The notes under the pieces: model-generated | What the model saw: only the letters and a program-made list of their open reading frames with translations | Told to the model about the DNA's origin: nothing | Databases searched by the model: none | Position numbers and translations under genes: made by a program | In this document: piece after piece, positions 1-8,067 of the stretch | Position numbering within the stretch: position 1 is the first letter of the stretch | Layout: each line of letters starts with the position of its first letter | Source of the DNA: Bacteroidota bacterium | Lineage (GTDB): Bacteria > Bacteroidota > Bacteroidia > Chitinophagales > Chitinophagaceae | DNA: 14,150 nt | NCBI GenBank assembly: GCA_947463975.1 | Contig: CANHUW010000019.1 | Span: forward strand, 1 to 14,150 | Direction: 5' to 3'

Positions 1-357
1 AAGGGTGTAGATATTAGTGGTAAAAGAATGAGTGCTGCTCCTGCATTTTGGGGAAATACTCAGCTTCAATTCAATTGGTCAAATCATTTGAATAGTTCCA
101 TAGAATGGCAGCATCAATCCAGTTATTTCATGGACGAAATTAATCAAACAAAATACCCTGGTTTTAATGTAATTCATTTTAGAACCAACTATACAATAAA
201 AAAACATGGATTTTGGTTACATGTATTAAATGCTAGCAATGCATTTTATTCAACAATGGCAACCAGAAACTTCAGTGTAAAAGGAAATGCTGCGTACTCC
301 TATTATATAGGGGAGCCACGCAGCATTGTTATTGGGTGGAAATACGATTTCTTTTAA
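1..357 (+). CDS. TonB-dependent receptor, C-terminal fragment (5' end outside window)
   Basis: The reading frame is open from base 1 with no stop, so this is the 3' end of a longer gene; the first ATG, at 28, is internal. The 118 visible residues alternate polar and aromatic/hydrophobic positions like outer-membrane beta strands. They contain the late-barrel pattern in which a FNVIHFRTNY strand is followed by a hairpin and a GEPRS...GWKYDFF end. The terminal phenylalanine is the usual BAM recognition residue of outer-membrane barrels. TonB-dependent receptors import siderophores, glycans or other large ligands; the ligand cannot be told from this piece. The TAA stop shares the tetranucleotide TTAA with the stop of the convergent GLPGLI gene. 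Another outer-membrane barrel family is possible but less likely. Confidence 0.8.
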   Translation, partial: KGVDISGKRMSAAPAFWGNTQLQFNWSNHLNSSIEWQHQSSYFMDEINQTKYPGFNVIHFRTNYTIKKHGFWLHVLNASNAFYSTMATRNFSVKGNAAYSYYIGEPRSIVIGWKYDFF

Positions 358-1175
358 TTCCCTCCTCTACTTATTCTAATGCCTCCCATACCACCTCCTC
401 TTTGCATATCTTCCATAATCTTTTTCATGGCATCTTGGAATTGTGCTCTATTCATTTTATCTCCCTTGGTAGGCTGTACTAATTCTTTTTTAGGGAATTT
501 TGTAGATACTTCTGTTGCCATAATTACATTAGATCCATTGTCTGTATTCACTTCTAAAATAGCGCCAGGTAAACCTGCATAATTGTCTGGACCAACAGAT
601 ACTGGAATCTCTTCAGTGTACCATACAACCAATTCTACTTCTTTAGGTTTTGGCGCTACGCTGTCTTCTGCAGCTCTAGGTCCATTGCCAATTCGCATAC
701 GCATTTGCTGAGGAGCAGCTACCATAGTAGTTGCTTTCTTACATACATATTTCGCTATCGTTTTTGTTTCATCTGAAATCTTCCATTTGTTTTGCTTCAT
801 AGAATCAATCACCAAAAATGTTTTTTCAAACATGGCTCTTGATTCATATTGCATTTGAGCATTGATATCCGTATACGTAGATGTTTCTGGCATTCTAAAA
901 TTAAATCTCACACCACCTCTGTCACCACCATTATTAGCGAATGGATCTGGAGCCTCATCATCCACAACTGTTCTAAATAAACTAGCTTGTTCAGTGAATA
1001 TTAATTCAAATTTATCTGTTCTAAACTCTGGAATTCTTGCTTTCATTTCTGGATCGGTAATAAATCGATGCATGTTTATTTTTCTTTCATAAGAAATCTT
1101 GCCTTCTTTCATTTGAGCAATTGCTGCAATAGAGACGCTAGTGACAAGCAAAAAAGAAAAAATTAATTTTTTCAT
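354..1175 (-). CDS. GLPGLI family periplasmic/exported protein
   Basis: This 273-residue protein has a clear Sec signal peptide (about residues 1-20, K-K then a hydrophobic run, cleavage at A-Q). It carries the family signature G201-L202-P203-G204 inside a YAGLPGAILEV context. A VVWYTEEIPVSVGP stretch just before it is typical of GLPGLI (TIGR01200-type) proteins. The family is confined largely to Bacteroidota and has no established biochemical function; it is recurrently found next to outer-membrane barrel/TonB-type receptor genes. That is the arrangement here: the barrel gene lies 36 bases upstream on the same strand, so the two are probably co-transcribed. The tail is rich in Gly, Met and Arg (GGGMGGIRISRGGN). 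No promoter-like TAnnTTTG is visible in the 36-base gap. A role with the barrel partner at the periplasmic face of the outer membrane is inference. Confidence 0.88.
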   Translation of the reverse strand: MKKLIFSFLLVTSVSIAAIAQMKEGKISYERKINMHRFITDPEMKARIPEFRTDKFELIFTEQASLFRTVVDDEAPDPFANNGGDRGGVRFNFRMPETSTYTDINAQMQYESRAMFEKTFLVIDSMKQNKWKISDETKTIAKYVCKKATTMVAAPQQMRMRIGNGPRAAEDSVAPKPKEVELVVWYTEEIPVSVGPDNYAGLPGAILEVNTDNGSNVIMATEVSTKFPKKELVQPTKGDKMNRAQFQDAMKKIMEDMQRGGGMGGIRISRGGN

Positions 1176-1211
1176 TGTTGATTATTTATATTGTTAAAGA
1201 TACATTTTAAA

Positions 1212-4004
1212 TTAGTTCATTCTCATGGTCATCACTCTTGGACCGCCTCCAGCTCCTAGTCCAGATTTTTGTAGACTATAAGTAAACCCAATTAAGAAAT
1301 ATTGATTAATTACATTATAAGACTGGTCAACAATTTGGTTTTGTGTGACATTTCTTGAAATACCCACATTTTTATTCAATAAATCAAATGCACTTAATTT
1401 TAATTCCGCTCTTTTATTTTTTAAGAAGAATTTAGATAAGCTAGCATTCCAAATAGGCACTGCTGTATTAAAGCCGGGTGATCTACCCTCATTAATGGTA
1501 TAATTCATAGATTGATTCAACACTATACCCCATGGTAAATAATTAGTAAGATCTGCACCATATATTCTGGTAACAAAATTGGTATTTAAGGCGCTATTTA
1601 TTTGGTTATTCGTGATACTGTAATTGTGTCTAGCTGAAATATTCAAATCCATCATTTCATCTAAAGAATAAGTGTAGTTAATACTTGGACCTACAGATTT
1701 TATAATGGTAGTATTCAGTGCCCCGTTGACATAATTTACATTATTATTATAACCACCGTTAAATCCAAAGTTAAATCTTGAATATAATTTTTTAATGCCA
1801 AAGCCATAGTTGATAGTTCCATTAATTCTATAAACACCATTAACGTTAACTGGCTTTGATATAAATTGTCTGGTGGGCAAAATACTATCATAATTCACAA
1901 TAGAATTATTGGCAATTTGCGCGTTCAATAATGCAAAGAAGTTTCTTTGAGCTAATATCTTTGTAGAGAAGAACCTTAAATTAAGATTATGATTATACGT
2001 TCTTTTCAAATTGGGATTACCAATGGTTTGGTTATTGATATTAGATTGATCTAAAACAGGCTGCAATTGAGTGAGTGAAGGCTGGTTGGTAGAAGTTCGG
2101 TAGTTGAAGTTAAAATTTTGTGTTTGTGAAAAATTGTATTGAAAATTGGCAGAGGGTAATACATCTTTAAACTCTTGTTTGATCTTGGTGTTAATGGTTG
2201 TATTTATTCCATTGAGCATAGCATTTTGTAAAGAGAAGCCCGTAGAAAAATTGTACTTTTTTTGATTTAATCTATAATTCATTCCACCACCTGCAAAAGT
2301 ATATTCACTGTTAAATTCATTAGTTAATATTTTATTTAATAAATCATACTGATTATTTCCAATATTTTTATCAAACACTTTTCTACTTGTTGAACTATTA
2401 TTTCTATTTAAATATGCATTAAACTCTAATAAAGATTTTTTAGTAATGGGCTCTGTATAAACAATATTTGCGGAATAAGAGTTGGTTAAATTTTTACGCT
2501 TATTTTGTTGATCCAAAATAGAATCATTCACTAAAATGCCTGCAGTATAAAATAACTGATCCGTGAATTGACTTCCGTTTGTCAATGATTCATTAAATCC
2601 TTGGGTAATAGTGGATGAGATGGTTCTACCTTTTTTTGCAAATCTTTTTCTCAATAACAAAGTGTTAGAAATATTGGTTGCATCTGTTACATTGGATGCA
2701 TTGGTACTTGTCTTGTTAATAGGTGTTCCGTCAGGGAAAAAAGTATTGGTAGAGGATTCACTATTAGAAGTATTATGTTGGATAGATACATTAGGCGTAT
2801 ACTTAAATGAAAAAGTTTCAGAAACTTTATTATCTATGGTTACATTAAATCTTTGTTGTTGATTTCTTGTATCAGAAATCGAATTACTTATTCTATTGAA
2901 ATTATTTCCCGGAATTAAATTTTGCGTAAAAGAATTACTAGTATTGAATCTCGACACATCACTCCCATTAGCATTTGCATTAAAATCCATTTTTTTGTCA
3001 TTCAATAAATTGGAATAATTACCTCCAAGTGAATAAGTTTCAGCAACACCTCTAGAATTGGCATCTGTACCTCCATCACCACCAGTAAAATTGATGGTAA
3101 CTCCACCGCCACCTCTACCACCACCAGAAAAATTGCCAAAATCTCCCATAGAGAAATTTTGTTTATTAACATTATTAGCTGTCGCAATGATGGAGAATTG
3201 CTCGTCATTATTAATTCTATTTATATTGCCTTGTCCATCAAATCTACCTGGAGTTCCAAAAGCTGAACCTACTTTACCAAAAGTGGATTGCTTGCGATCT
3301 TTTTTTGTTTTAATATTAATGGCGGTTTCATCATTACCATCATCAATTCCTGTAAACATTGCTTGGTCAGATTTTCTATCATAAATCTGGATTTTATCTA
3401 CAGCATCTGCTGCCAAATTTCTGGTAGCCATCTTAGGATCGCCAGTAAAAAACTCTTTACCATTCACGTATACCTTACTCACTGATTTTCCATTTACTGT
3501 GATTCCTCCAGATTTATCTACTTCAATGCCTGGCATTTTCTTTAACATGTCTTCTACCACTGCATTGGGTTGTGTTTTGAAGTTTTCTGAATTAAATTCA
3601 ATAGAATCTCCATTAATAACCACAGGTGGTCTTCTTGCAGTTACGGTAACCGCAGACATGGTAGCAGTATTTTGCAAATAAATATTACCTAATGACAACA
3701 CTGGAGTTGAACCTGCTTTAACAGCCAACCAAGTAAATTGATACCCAACATAAGATATAGAGATAAGGAACTTACCTGCTGGTACATTCTTAATTTGAAA
3801 AAAACCGGCATCGTTGGCTCTCGTAAAACTGATTAAAGAGGAATCCTTTGCATTGGCTAAAGAGATGGTTGCGTAGTTCAATGGTTTATTAATAGCACTA
3901 TCCATGATGGTTCCCTCAATGGTTATATTTTGCGCCTTTGATGTATAACTAATTGATAATATGATAGTTACAATAATTCCGAAAAGTAATTTGCTTAATT
4001 TCAT
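1212..4004 (-). CDS. Outer-membrane beta-barrel protein with carboxypeptidase-regulatory-like domain and TonB-receptor plug
   Basis: This 930-residue protein reads in order as follows. A signal peptide covers residues 1-24 (SKA|Q). A carboxypeptidase-regulatory-like Ig fold spans about 27-110 (IEGTIMDSAINKPLNYATI, DAGFFQIKNVPAGKF, ISYVGY). A TonB-receptor plug spans about 120-235 (NAVVEDMLKKMPGIEVDKSG, then VYVNGKEFFTGDP and DKIQIYDRKSD). A beta barrel of about 650 residues rich in Asn, Ser and Thr follows. A glycine-rich insertion lies near residues 288-315. It fits the outer membrane protein beta-barrel family related to SusC/TonB receptors but without SusD beside it. The C-terminus is a Gly/Met/Arg tail (GAGGGPRVMTMRMN) rather than the usual aromatic residue. 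It lies directly upstream of the GLPGLI gene, so the pair probably forms one transport or envelope unit. The ligand is unknown. Confidence 0.9.
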   Translation of the reverse strand: MKLSKLLFGIIVTIILSISYTSKAQNITIEGTIMDSAINKPLNYATISLANAKDSSLISFTRANDAGFFQIKNVPAGKFLISISYVGYQFTWLAVKAGSTPVLSLGNIYLQNTATMSAVTVTARRPPVVINGDSIEFNSENFKTQPNAVVEDMLKKMPGIEVDKSGGITVNGKSVSKVYVNGKEFFTGDPKMATRNLAADAVDKIQIYDRKSDQAMFTGIDDGNDETAINIKTKKDRKQSTFGKVGSAFGTPGRFDGQGNINRINNDEQFSIIATANNVNKQNFSMGDFGNFSGGGRGGGGVTINFTGGDGGTDANSRGVAETYSLGGNYSNLLNDKKMDFNANANGSDVSRFNTSNSFTQNLIPGNNFNRISNSISDTRNQQQRFNVTIDNKVSETFSFKYTPNVSIQHNTSNSESSTNTFFPDGTPINKTSTNASNVTDATNISNTLLLRKRFAKKGRTISSTITQGFNESLTNGSQFTDQLFYTAGILVNDSILDQQNKRKNLTNSYSANIVYTEPITKKSLLEFNAYLNRNNSSTSRKVFDKNIGNNQYDLLNKILTNEFNSEYTFAGGGMNYRLNQKKYNFSTGFSLQNAMLNGINTTINTKIKQEFKDVLPSANFQYNFSQTQNFNFNYRTSTNQPSLTQLQPVLDQSNINNQTIGNPNLKRTYNHNLNLRFFSTKILAQRNFFALLNAQIANNSIVNYDSILPTRQFISKPVNVNGVYRINGTINYGFGIKKLYSRFNFGFNGGYNNNVNYVNGALNTTIIKSVGPSINYTYSLDEMMDLNISARHNYSITNNQINSALNTNFVTRIYGADLTNYLPWGIVLNQSMNYTINEGRSPGFNTAVPIWNASLSKFFLKNKRAELKLSAFDLLNKNVGISRNVTQNQIVDQSYNVINQYFLIGFTYSLQKSGLGAGGGPRVMTMRMN

Positions 4005-4168
4005 GTCAACTAATACGATTTATTTCGTAAATATAAATGATGTCTACAAATATCCAAAATTTACAGGCACCTAAATGCTTTTTTTGGATGAACGGCTAAA
4101 GATTAGACCTTATGGTACCGTCAGGGTTTAATGATTATTTAGTAAGTTTAAAGACTAAAACGATTGTT
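4005..4168. other. Divergent intergenic region between barrel operon and epimerase gene
   Basis: These 164 bases must carry the start signals of both the leftward barrel/GLPGLI unit and the rightward epimerase/acylase unit. The sequence is AT-rich. I see no perfect TAnnTTTG Bacteroidota -7 box. The nearest match leftward is GATATTTG (complement of 4047-4054) and rightward TAAGTTTA (about 4143-4150), each one mismatch away and neither with a well-placed -33 TTG. An 8-bp inverted repeat, ATCCAAAA at 4052-4059 with TTTTGGAT at 4082-4089 around a 22-base spacer, could be an operator. It is short and A/T-rich enough to be chance. Confidence 0.4.
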
Positions 4169-5095
4169 ATGCAAAATTCAAGAAGAAAATTCCTTCAAAA
4201 TGTAAGTATTGCTATTGCTGGTATGAGCTTGCAACCTAAAGTACTTTGGTCTAAAGAAAATGTGGTTGCTAAGAAAAAAATGCTTGTTGGTATACAATTA
4301 TATTCTGTAAGAGTGGATATGTACAAAAACCCATTAGGTACATTAACTGCATTATCTAAAATGGGCTATCAGCATGTGGAGCATGCCAATTATGTGAATG
4401 GCAAATTCTATGGTTATCCAGCAACCGAATTTAAAAAAGTGCTTGGAGGCTTAGGATTAAGTATGCCTAGTGGTCATACTGTTATGACACCCAACCATTG
4501 GGATGCAAAGAAAAATGATTTTACAGATGTTTGGAAAAAAACAATTGAAGATGCTGCAGTAATGGGTCAAGAATATGTGATTAGTCCATGGATGGATGAA
4601 AAAGCAAGAAGTTCTTATGATGGTTTAATGAAACAGTTAGATCAATTTAATCAATGTGGTGAATTATGTAAAAAGAATGGCATGATGTTTGGCTATCATA
4701 ATCACAATTTTGAATTCACTGAAAAAGTAAATGGAGAAGTTATTTATGATTTAATCCTAAAGCATACTGATCCAGATAAGGTAATGCAACAATTGGATTT
4801 TGGAAATATGTATGGTGCTGGCGCACGAGGTGCTGATTGGATTAAAAAATATCCTGGTCGTTTTGCTTCTCTGCATGTAAAAGATGAAATTAAAGTAGAG
4901 AAAGGAGAAATGAACGATGGATATGAAAGTACTACATTAGGTGATGGCGTAGTGGATCCTAAAGCAGTAAGTTTATTGGCAAAAGAAATTGGCGGTGCAC
5001 ATCATTTTATTATTGAACAAGAATCTTACCAAAAATTAACTCCTCTAGAAGCAGCAAAAGTTGATTTAGACAGAATAAAAACTTGGAATATTTAA
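4169..5095 (+). CDS. Exported TIM-barrel sugar phosphate isomerase/epimerase-like protein (Tat signal)
   Basis: This protein of 308 residues has the xylose-isomerase-like TIM-barrel fold. I chose the ATG at 4169 because it places a twin-arginine signal (S-R-R-K-F-L-Q, residues 4-10, then a hydrophobic stretch) at the N-terminus; an in-frame ATG at 4112 would bury it. Barrel motifs include VGIQLYSVR after the signal, GYHNHNFEF with H177 and H179, QQLDFGNM with D210, SLHVKDE, and IIEQE with E283 and E285. These are typical of the divalent-metal site of sugar isomerase/epimerase proteins. Bacteroidota use such proteins in periplasmic sugar conversion, often beside DUF1080 hydrolases; a DUF1080 gene occurs further along this window. 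The sugar substrate is not evident. The acylase gene starts one base after its TAA, suggesting translational coupling. Confidence 0.88.
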   Translation: MQNSRRKFLQNVSIAIAGMSLQPKVLWSKENVVAKKKMLVGIQLYSVRVDMYKNPLGTLTALSKMGYQHVEHANYVNGKFYGYPATEFKKVLGGLGLSMPSGHTVMTPNHWDAKKNDFTDVWKKTIEDAAVMGQEYVISPWMDEKARSSYDGLMKQLDQFNQCGELCKKNGMMFGYHNHNFEFTEKVNGEVIYDLILKHTDPDKVMQQLDFGNMYGAGARGADWIKKYPGRFASLHVKDEIKVEKGEMNDGYESTTLGDGVVDPKAVSLLAKEIGGAHHFIIEQESYQKLTPLEAAKVDLDRIKTWNI

Positions 5096-5096
5096 T

Positions 5097-7292
5097 ATGA
5101 AAAAAATATCGATCATCGTATTAACAGCATTTATTTTTATAAATGCTGTTTTTGCTCAAAGACCTTCTGCAACTGAAAAAGCAAGATGGGACAAGCATGC
5201 CAAACAAACAAAAATAATCAGAGACGAATGGGGTATCCCCCATATATATGGCAAAACAGATGCGGATGCCGTATTTGGATTAATGTATGCACAATGCGAA
5301 GAAAATTTTCCGCAGATAGAAAAGAATTTTTTAGAAATGCTGGGTCGACAATCAGAAATGGAAGGATCTAAAAAATTGTATGATGATTTAATGATGCAAT
5401 TAATCCAGGATAGTGCTGAAGCCGTGAAGGATTTTAATAATAGCCCAGAATGGTTAAAACAATTATTAATAGCGCATGCCGATGGTATTAATTATTATTT
5501 ATTCAAGCATCCTAAAGTACAGCCAAAAGTGATTCAGCAATATAAACCTTGGTATCATTTAATGTGGACCGATGGTAGTGTATCGCCCACAAGATCTGCT
5601 GGTATTCGCGCAAATGATGTAGCTCAGTTTTATGGCGCCAGCGCAAAAGAGGTTGCTGCTATTGAAAATAAATTACCCTTTGAAATGGAAGAGTCCACTT
5701 TAAAAGGATCTAACGGATTTGCAATTGCACCTCAGCATAGTAAAAACGGAAATGCATTATTGTATATTAATCCGCATGTGCCTTTTTACTTTAGATCAGA
5801 AATGCATATGAATAGTGAAGAGGGATTAAATGTGTATGGTGCAGTTACCTGGGGGCAAATGTTTATCTATCAGGGATTCAACGAACATTGCGGATGGATG
5901 CATACCAGTAGTTATGCGGATGTGGCTGATGTTTATGAGGAAAAAATAAAGCGCAAGGATGGTCAATTATATTACGAGTATGAAAAAGAAGATAAAAAAG
6001 TTCAATCTAGAAATATTACTTTAAAATATTTTGACAATGGAATCATTAAAACGAAAACTTTTGAAACTTTTGTTACGCATCATGGACCTATCATGGCAAG
6101 TAAAAACAATCAATGGTTAAGCTTACAAGAAAACAATAGATCCAAAGATGCTTTGATAGAATGCTGGATAAGAACAAAAGCAAAAAATTTAGACGATTAC
6201 AAAAAAGCACTATCTCTTTTATCTAACAATAGCAATAACACCGTATATGCAGATGCACAAGGAAATATTGCTTATTGGCATGGTAATTTTATGCCTAAAA
6301 GAAATCCAATATACGATTACACCAAACCAGTAGATGGAAGTATAAAGGCAACCGATTGGCAAGCTATTCATCCATTAGAGGAAACGGTGTATAGCATTAA
6401 CCCCTCCAATGGTTGGTTACAAAACTGTAACGCGACACCTTTTACTGTTGCAGGAGATCAAAGCCCTAAAGCATCTAATTACCCAGCTTACATGGCACCT
6501 GATGGAGAAAATGGGAGAGGCATTAATGCAGTAAGATTATTAAGTACCATTGATCAACTAAGTTTAGATGAATTAATTCAATTGGGCTACAATAAATACC
6601 TAACTGCTTTTGATATTTTATTGCCTTCTTTTTTAGAATATGCTAAAACCATAACACTCACTCCTACTCAATCAAAAGCTATTGACTATTTAACTAAATG
6701 GGACAGAAACGCTGATGTACATTCCATTGCAACAACGATTGCTATTGAATGGGCAACACAATGGGCTGCAAAAATACCACCACCTACTACAGAAGAAGAG
6801 GGAACACAATTGATTAAGAAATATCATCGCATGGTCAATGAAGTGCCCAACGAAAAAAAGTTGGCATTACTGGATGCTATTTTAGCGCAGTTAGAAAAAG
6901 TTTATGGCAAATGGGAATTCCCATGGGGTGATATCAACAGATACCAAAGAGTTAGCCCCGATGAAAAACTCAATGATCAGGCAGCAAGCATAGCAGTTGC
7001 GCAAACTTCTTCTAAATGGGGTCAATTACCAGCATTTGAAAGTAAAAAAATGGAAGGCACTATCAAAAGATATGGATTCTCTGGCAATAGCTTTGTTGCA
7101 GCAGTTAGCTTTGGCAAAAAAGTGGAAGCAAAAACAATTGTAACCGGTGGTCAATCTAGATTTTCAAACAATATGCATTTTATTGATCAAGCGGAAGGAT
7201 ATATCCAAGGCAATTTTAAAACGATTCACTTTTATAAAGAAGATGTTTTAAGACATGCCGTAACATCATATAACCCCGGGTTAGACAAATAA
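5097..7292 (+). CDS. Exported penicillin acylase family Ntn-hydrolase (AHL/aculeacin acylase-like)
   Basis: This protein has 731 residues, the normal length for the family. A Sec signal peptide covers residues 1-20 (VFA|Q). The alpha part begins with the family pattern RDEWGIPHIYGKTDADAVFG and AQCEENF. The autoproteolytic site is G204-S205: S205-N-G-F-A is the new N-terminal nucleophile of the beta chain. A histidine sits exactly at beta position 23 (H227), as in PvdQ-type acylases. N443 and N445 in LQNCNATP are candidates for the oxyanion-hole asparagine. The C-terminal GNSFVAAVSFG, GGQSRFSNNMHFIDQ and EDVL...YNPG are also family-like. Such enzymes hydrolyse side-chain amides of beta-lactams, N-acyl-homoserine lactones or lipopeptides in the periplasm; the substrate here is unknown. 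The gene lies one base after the epimerase, and its last 61 bases overlap the convergent regulator. Confidence 0.92.
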   Translation: MKKISIIVLTAFIFINAVFAQRPSATEKARWDKHAKQTKIIRDEWGIPHIYGKTDADAVFGLMYAQCEENFPQIEKNFLEMLGRQSEMEGSKKLYDDLMMQLIQDSAEAVKDFNNSPEWLKQLLIAHADGINYYLFKHPKVQPKVIQQYKPWYHLMWTDGSVSPTRSAGIRANDVAQFYGASAKEVAAIENKLPFEMEESTLKGSNGFAIAPQHSKNGNALLYINPHVPFYFRSEMHMNSEEGLNVYGAVTWGQMFIYQGFNEHCGWMHTSSYADVADVYEEKIKRKDGQLYYEYEKEDKKVQSRNITLKYFDNGIIKTKTFETFVTHHGPIMASKNNQWLSLQENNRSKDALIECWIRTKAKNLDDYKKALSLLSNNSNNTVYADAQGNIAYWHGNFMPKRNPIYDYTKPVDGSIKATDWQAIHPLEETVYSINPSNGWLQNCNATPFTVAGDQSPKASNYPAYMAPDGENGRGINAVRLLSTIDQLSLDELIQLGYNKYLTAFDILLPSFLEYAKTITLTPTQSKAIDYLTKWDRNADVHSIATTIAIEWATQWAAKIPPPTTEEEGTQLIKKYHRMVNEVPNEKKLALLDAILAQLEKVYGKWEFPWGDINRYQRVSPDEKLNDQAASIAVAQTSSKWGQLPAFESKKMEGTIKRYGFSGNSFVAAVSFGKKVEAKTIVTGGQSRFSNNMHFIDQAEGYIQGNFKTIHFYKEDVLRHAVTSYNPGLDK

Positions 7293-7945
7293 TGTTGGTA
7301 GAGCTTGGTGAGCATTGCGATTTTCACCAAGCCCGCCACATTGGTTACCCCTAATTTCTGCATCAACCTGGTTCGGTGACCTTCCACCGTTCTCTTACTA
7401 CAAAAAAGTTCTTTAGCGATCTGTTTACTGGAAGCTTCTTCACAAACTCTTATTAAAATGTATTTATCATATGGATCTAAGGCAAAGACTTCTTCTATCT
7501 GTTTGATCTTATCTACTTGATAAACAAGGTTATATACCCTATTGGCTAGCTGATCGCAAAAGAAAATCTTATGCTTAAAAGCCATGTCCATTGCCTTCAA
7601 ATAGGCCTGTTCCGACACATTCCTGGTAACCATTACAGACACCCCGGCATCAATCAACTTGAATAACTCGATATCATCTTCTTCATTCATGATGACCATT
7701 ATGGGATGTTCATTCTGCAAAGATTTAAAATGTATTAAACTAGCCTCATTATTGAAATTCAATAAAGCGCTATCCAAAATCAATAAACTCTGGGGATGTT
7801 TGGAGGCCCAATAATCAATCTCTTTGAGATCTTGTATCATACAATAGGTCTCAAACATGGATTGTTCTCTTAAAATACTATAACTGCCTAAAGCATATAA
7901 TTTTTGCTGATCGCATATAATAACATGTTGATACATATAGCGCAT
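7232..7945 (-). CDS. LuxR-family transcriptional regulator with degenerate receiver-like domain
   Basis: Residues about 157-218 form a LuxR/NarL-type helix-turn-helix: LDPYDKYILIRVCEEASSK, then QIAKELFCSKRTVEGHRTRL and MQKLGVTN. Residues about 6-125 resemble a response-regulator receiver (VIICDQQKLYALG, LLILD58, PIMVIMNEED, DAGVSVMVTRN). D58 fits the phosphoacceptor position. The usual acidic pair is reduced to one D (D12), the conserved Thr/Ser is M86 and the conserved Lys is R108, so phosphorylation may be absent or atypical. Starts at 7987 (ATG), 7945 (ATG), 7936 (ATG) or 8002 (GTG) are possible; I prefer 7945 because it begins the receiver fold without a long leader and leaves a 122-base divergent promoter region. 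The last ~20 residues overlap the acylase gene. No histidine kinase gene is adjacent. It may control the divergent ATP-grasp operon, by position only. Confidence 0.85.
   Translation of the reverse strand: MRYMYQHVIICDQQKLYALGSYSILREQSMFETYCMIQDLKEIDYWASKHPQSLLILDSALLNFNNEASLIHFKSLQNEHPIMVIMNEEDDIELFKLIDAGVSVMVTRNVSEQAYLKAMDMAFKHKIFFCDQLANRVYNLVYQVDKIKQIEEVFALDPYDKYILIRVCEEASSKQIAKELFCSKRTVEGHRTRLMQKLGVTNVAGLVKIAMLTKLYQHYLSNPGLYDVTACLKTSSL
7303..7332 (+). repeat. Inverted repeat (possible terminator) just after the acylase stop
   Basis: GCTTGGTGA (7303-7311) and TCACCAAGC (7324-7332) are perfect 9-base complements around a 12-base loop, starting 10 bases after the acylase stop codon. On the + strand this hairpin could end the epimerase/acylase transcript. 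No T-run follows, so a classical Rho-independent terminator is not supported. It lies inside the convergent regulator gene, where it encodes part of the end of the HTH domain (around GLVKIAMLTKL), so the symmetry may be coincidental. Confidence 0.35.
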
Positions 7946-8067
7946 TATCTGATGAGCAGTAAAGCAACTATATAATTGTATAACCATTGTTTTGGCTAGC
8001 ACTTATTATATTAGTGGAGGTATAAAATAAGTTATTTACCCCTAATAAAATAGAGTCTATTAATAGA

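Noticed and set aside
2611..3681. Plus-strand open frames opposite the barrel gene
   Set aside because: They lie wholly inside a well-supported 930-residue gene, have no recognisable domains and read as low-complexity shadows of its Gly/Asn-rich codons.
4052..4089. 8-bp inverted repeat ATCCAAAA/TTTTGGAT as an operator or terminator
   Set aside because: It is short, A/T-rich and widely spaced; a chance occurrence in AT-rich DNA is quite possible, so it is not called as a feature of its own.
4112..4168. Longer start for the epimerase gene at ATG 4112
   Set aside because: It would place 19 extra residues before a well-formed twin-arginine signal, which belongs at the N-terminus.
7946..8002. 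GTG start at 8002 for the LuxR-type regulator
   Set aside because: It adds 19 residues ahead of the receiver fold and eats into the divergent promoter region; ATG 7945 fits better, though ATG 7987 cannot be excluded.
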